Shown piece after piece: positions 62,497 through 64,000 of a stretch of DNA of 64,000 bases (its first letter is position 1; each line of letters opens with the position of its first letter). Source of the DNA: Dillenia suffruticosa (lineage: Eukaryota; Streptophyta; Magnoliopsida; Dilleniales; Dilleniaceae); NCBI GenBank assembly GCA_033439265.1, contig JAVTVX010000024.1, positions 868,001-932,000 on the forward strand, given 5' to 3'. The notes beneath the pieces are model-generated. The model was not told where the DNA came from and made no database searches. It saw only the letters and a program-made list of their open reading frames with translations. Made by a program: the position numbers and the translations under genes.

Positions 62497-62997
62497 CACT
62501 GATAGAATTTGCGCCTTCACGTGCCGCCAGGTGGCACGTGCCGTCATGCACCTTCACGCACACGCGTGTGATAACTTGTTTTAATATGCATAAAATTCCT
62601 CCTCTAGCGAGTTTTGAATCTGTGTACAAATAAAATCATAGGAACATCACAACCACCGCACCACAATGAATTCTCTTATCTTATTCTTTTTTTTATTTGT
62701 TATCTTTATCTCATTTTTTTCAATAATAATAAAATAATTTAAAATAATAATTTATTATAAAATAATAAATAATAAAATTTTAGCTTAAAATAAATATTAA
62801 AAAATTAAAAAAATAAAATAATGTTATTTTTCTAGAAAATAAAATAAAAAGAAAATGAAAAAGAATTATTAAATAAAAATTAAAAAATTAAAAAAAAAAT
62901 CCGTCACTAAAATTTTCGTTGATAGTCTATCGCTAAAATTTCCTTCATTAATCCGTTGTTAAAATTTTTGTCGCTGATGACGTATTTTATTGTAGTG
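62224..62997. mobile_element. Small non-autonomous CACTA (En/Spm-like) element, 774 bp
   Basis: Begins CACTACTAGAAAACACATGA and ends ...TTTTATTGTAGTG, whose reverse complement starts CACTACAATAAAAT. It is flanked by a 3-bp target duplication, att (62221-62223 and 62998-63000). Both ends carry CGTCGTTAA/CCGTCGCTA-type subterminal repeats, as in plant CACTA elements. The inside has a ~35-bp AT tract (62457-62491), a GC-richer segment (62505-62570) and no transposase. Confidence 0.9.
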
Positions 62998-63000
62998 ATT

Positions 63001-63499
63001 CTTTTAAAAAAATTAAGGGGTGGATGCTCTCAACCATATCTGGCGGTCTTGATGAAATCAGCATGGTCGAATGAATATCAATAAATATATATTATTGTTA
63101 ATTTTTAGCATTCTTGTCACATTTATTATATATAAAAAACTTTTAAAAAGTTCTTTTTATTAAAAAAAAAAAGACCGTAACAAACATTATTTTCATTGTA
63201 TTTGAGATTGGGGACTATACTCGTGTGTTAAGTATAAATACGAAATAGTGATTCACGTAAGCATGCCAAGTGGCATGATACGGAAAGGAGCGGTGCACCT
63301 CTGCGAGGGAACAACTCACCTGTCTCCAATCCTCCCAACAAAAACTGGGACCCATACATTACATAAGCCGCGTGCCACGCCTCTCGACTCTTGAAGGCTA
63401 ACCGTTAACAAACTCGAAACCTCAACCCCCCAAAATCTTAGCAGAGAAAAGATCAAAGAGATGAGATGAGCTAAGGAGCTTCCTTATTCTTCTTTTCCA

Positions 63500-63535
<36 letters not shown>

Positions 63536-64000
63536 ATTTTACTGGATTGGGTTGGACCCCACCTTATCAAATCCACCTCTCAACCAACCATTCGAACTTG
63601 TGAGAATAGCATCAATTCTGACATCATTGAAACCATTTTTATGTTGGAATCGCTTCGGAATTTCCGAATTCTCGAATTCCTGAATTTTGGAAGATAAAAT
63701 CTCCGCTCAGAGATTTATTGTGAATTGGGTTTTCTAGAGCTGCCTCTCCGACTTTGGCTTATCTTTTAGACCATGACACCCAAAAATAAGCGGAACATAA
63801 ATCTCCATGTTGCACCCTTTACATAAATTGTCACTCCATAGATCTTTTTCTCATTCTCAAGAGAAAAAAAAAAAAAGAAAATCAATATTTATAATTAAAT
63901 CATATTTTAACTCACTCCATATAATCTTTTTAAGCTGAGTTTTAAGATATTTATTTTTATATTCTTATTAGGAGGTGCATGGGGGATTACTTATTTTCGA
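63001..64000. other. Right-edge region, possibly leader of a gene beyond the window
   Basis: From ~63230 the composition becomes less AT-rich. There is a CT tract at 63503-63532 and a short upstream-type frame starting at 63641. This looks like the promoter/5' UTR of a plus-strand gene starting after base 64000, but no coding exon can be shown. Confidence 0.3.

Overview
This window is plant nuclear DNA, most likely from a woody eudicot. The evidence is split genes with GT-AG introns, (GA/CT)n tracts in 5' leaders, very AT-rich intergenic DNA, several plant transposon families, a photosystem I antenna gene and xylem/cell-wall type genes. The species cannot be read from the sequence. Gene calls rest on recognised protein families and on hand-checked splice sites and reading phases; no searches were run.

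Layout, left to right. (1) 106-3165, minus: 5' part of a RanBP2-type zinc-finger gene (At1g67325-like) running off the left edge. (2) 4.65-13.1 kb: a large, almost gene-free AT-rich block of diverged ~1.6-kb tandem units, each carrying clusters of a short hairpin repeat; its left edge looks like a Helitron 3' end. (3) 13.4-14.9 kb: another imperfect tandem array, split by a 5'-truncated RTE-type LINE with a perfect 10-bp target duplication. (4) 16802-17976, minus: GPI-anchored lipid transfer protein (LTPG1-like). (5) 20878-21714, plus: DUF579 arabinogalactan glucuronic acid methyltransferase (AGM1/2-like). (6) 21854-23594: a small non-autonomous LTR retrotransposon that has captured the start of a PHT1 phosphate transporter gene and sits inside an older SINE-like repeat. 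(7) 24626-31304: a 6.7-kb hAT element with TIRs, 8-bp target duplication, GAGCTC-rich subterminal repeats and a full-length transposase frame. (8) 31934-35147, minus: plastid-type DUF493 gene, five exons. (9) 36296-39678, plus: intron-bearing pseudogene of the AlkB homologue ALKBH1. (10) 40.74-41.27 kb: a tRNA-Leu(AAG) gene beside tandem copies that include pieces of its own 3' half. (11) 42954-43247, plus: small DnaJ-type cysteine-rich protein. (12) 46121-47305, minus: LHCA2, with a G-box upstream and an apparent GC-AG first intron. (13) 47.5-64 kb: no recognisable gene; microsatellites, SINE-like copies, a ~400-bp segmental duplication and a 774-bp CACTA element.

The first three genes (zinc finger, LTPG, DUF579) match neighbours in Arabidopsis (At1g67325-At1g67330 and At1g27930-At1g27950, from memory), so this looks like a conserved ancestral block expanded by transposons. 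The genes do not form one pathway: two act at the cell surface or cell wall (LTPG, AGM) and up to three in the chloroplast (LHCA2, DUF493 and perhaps the cysteine-rich protein).
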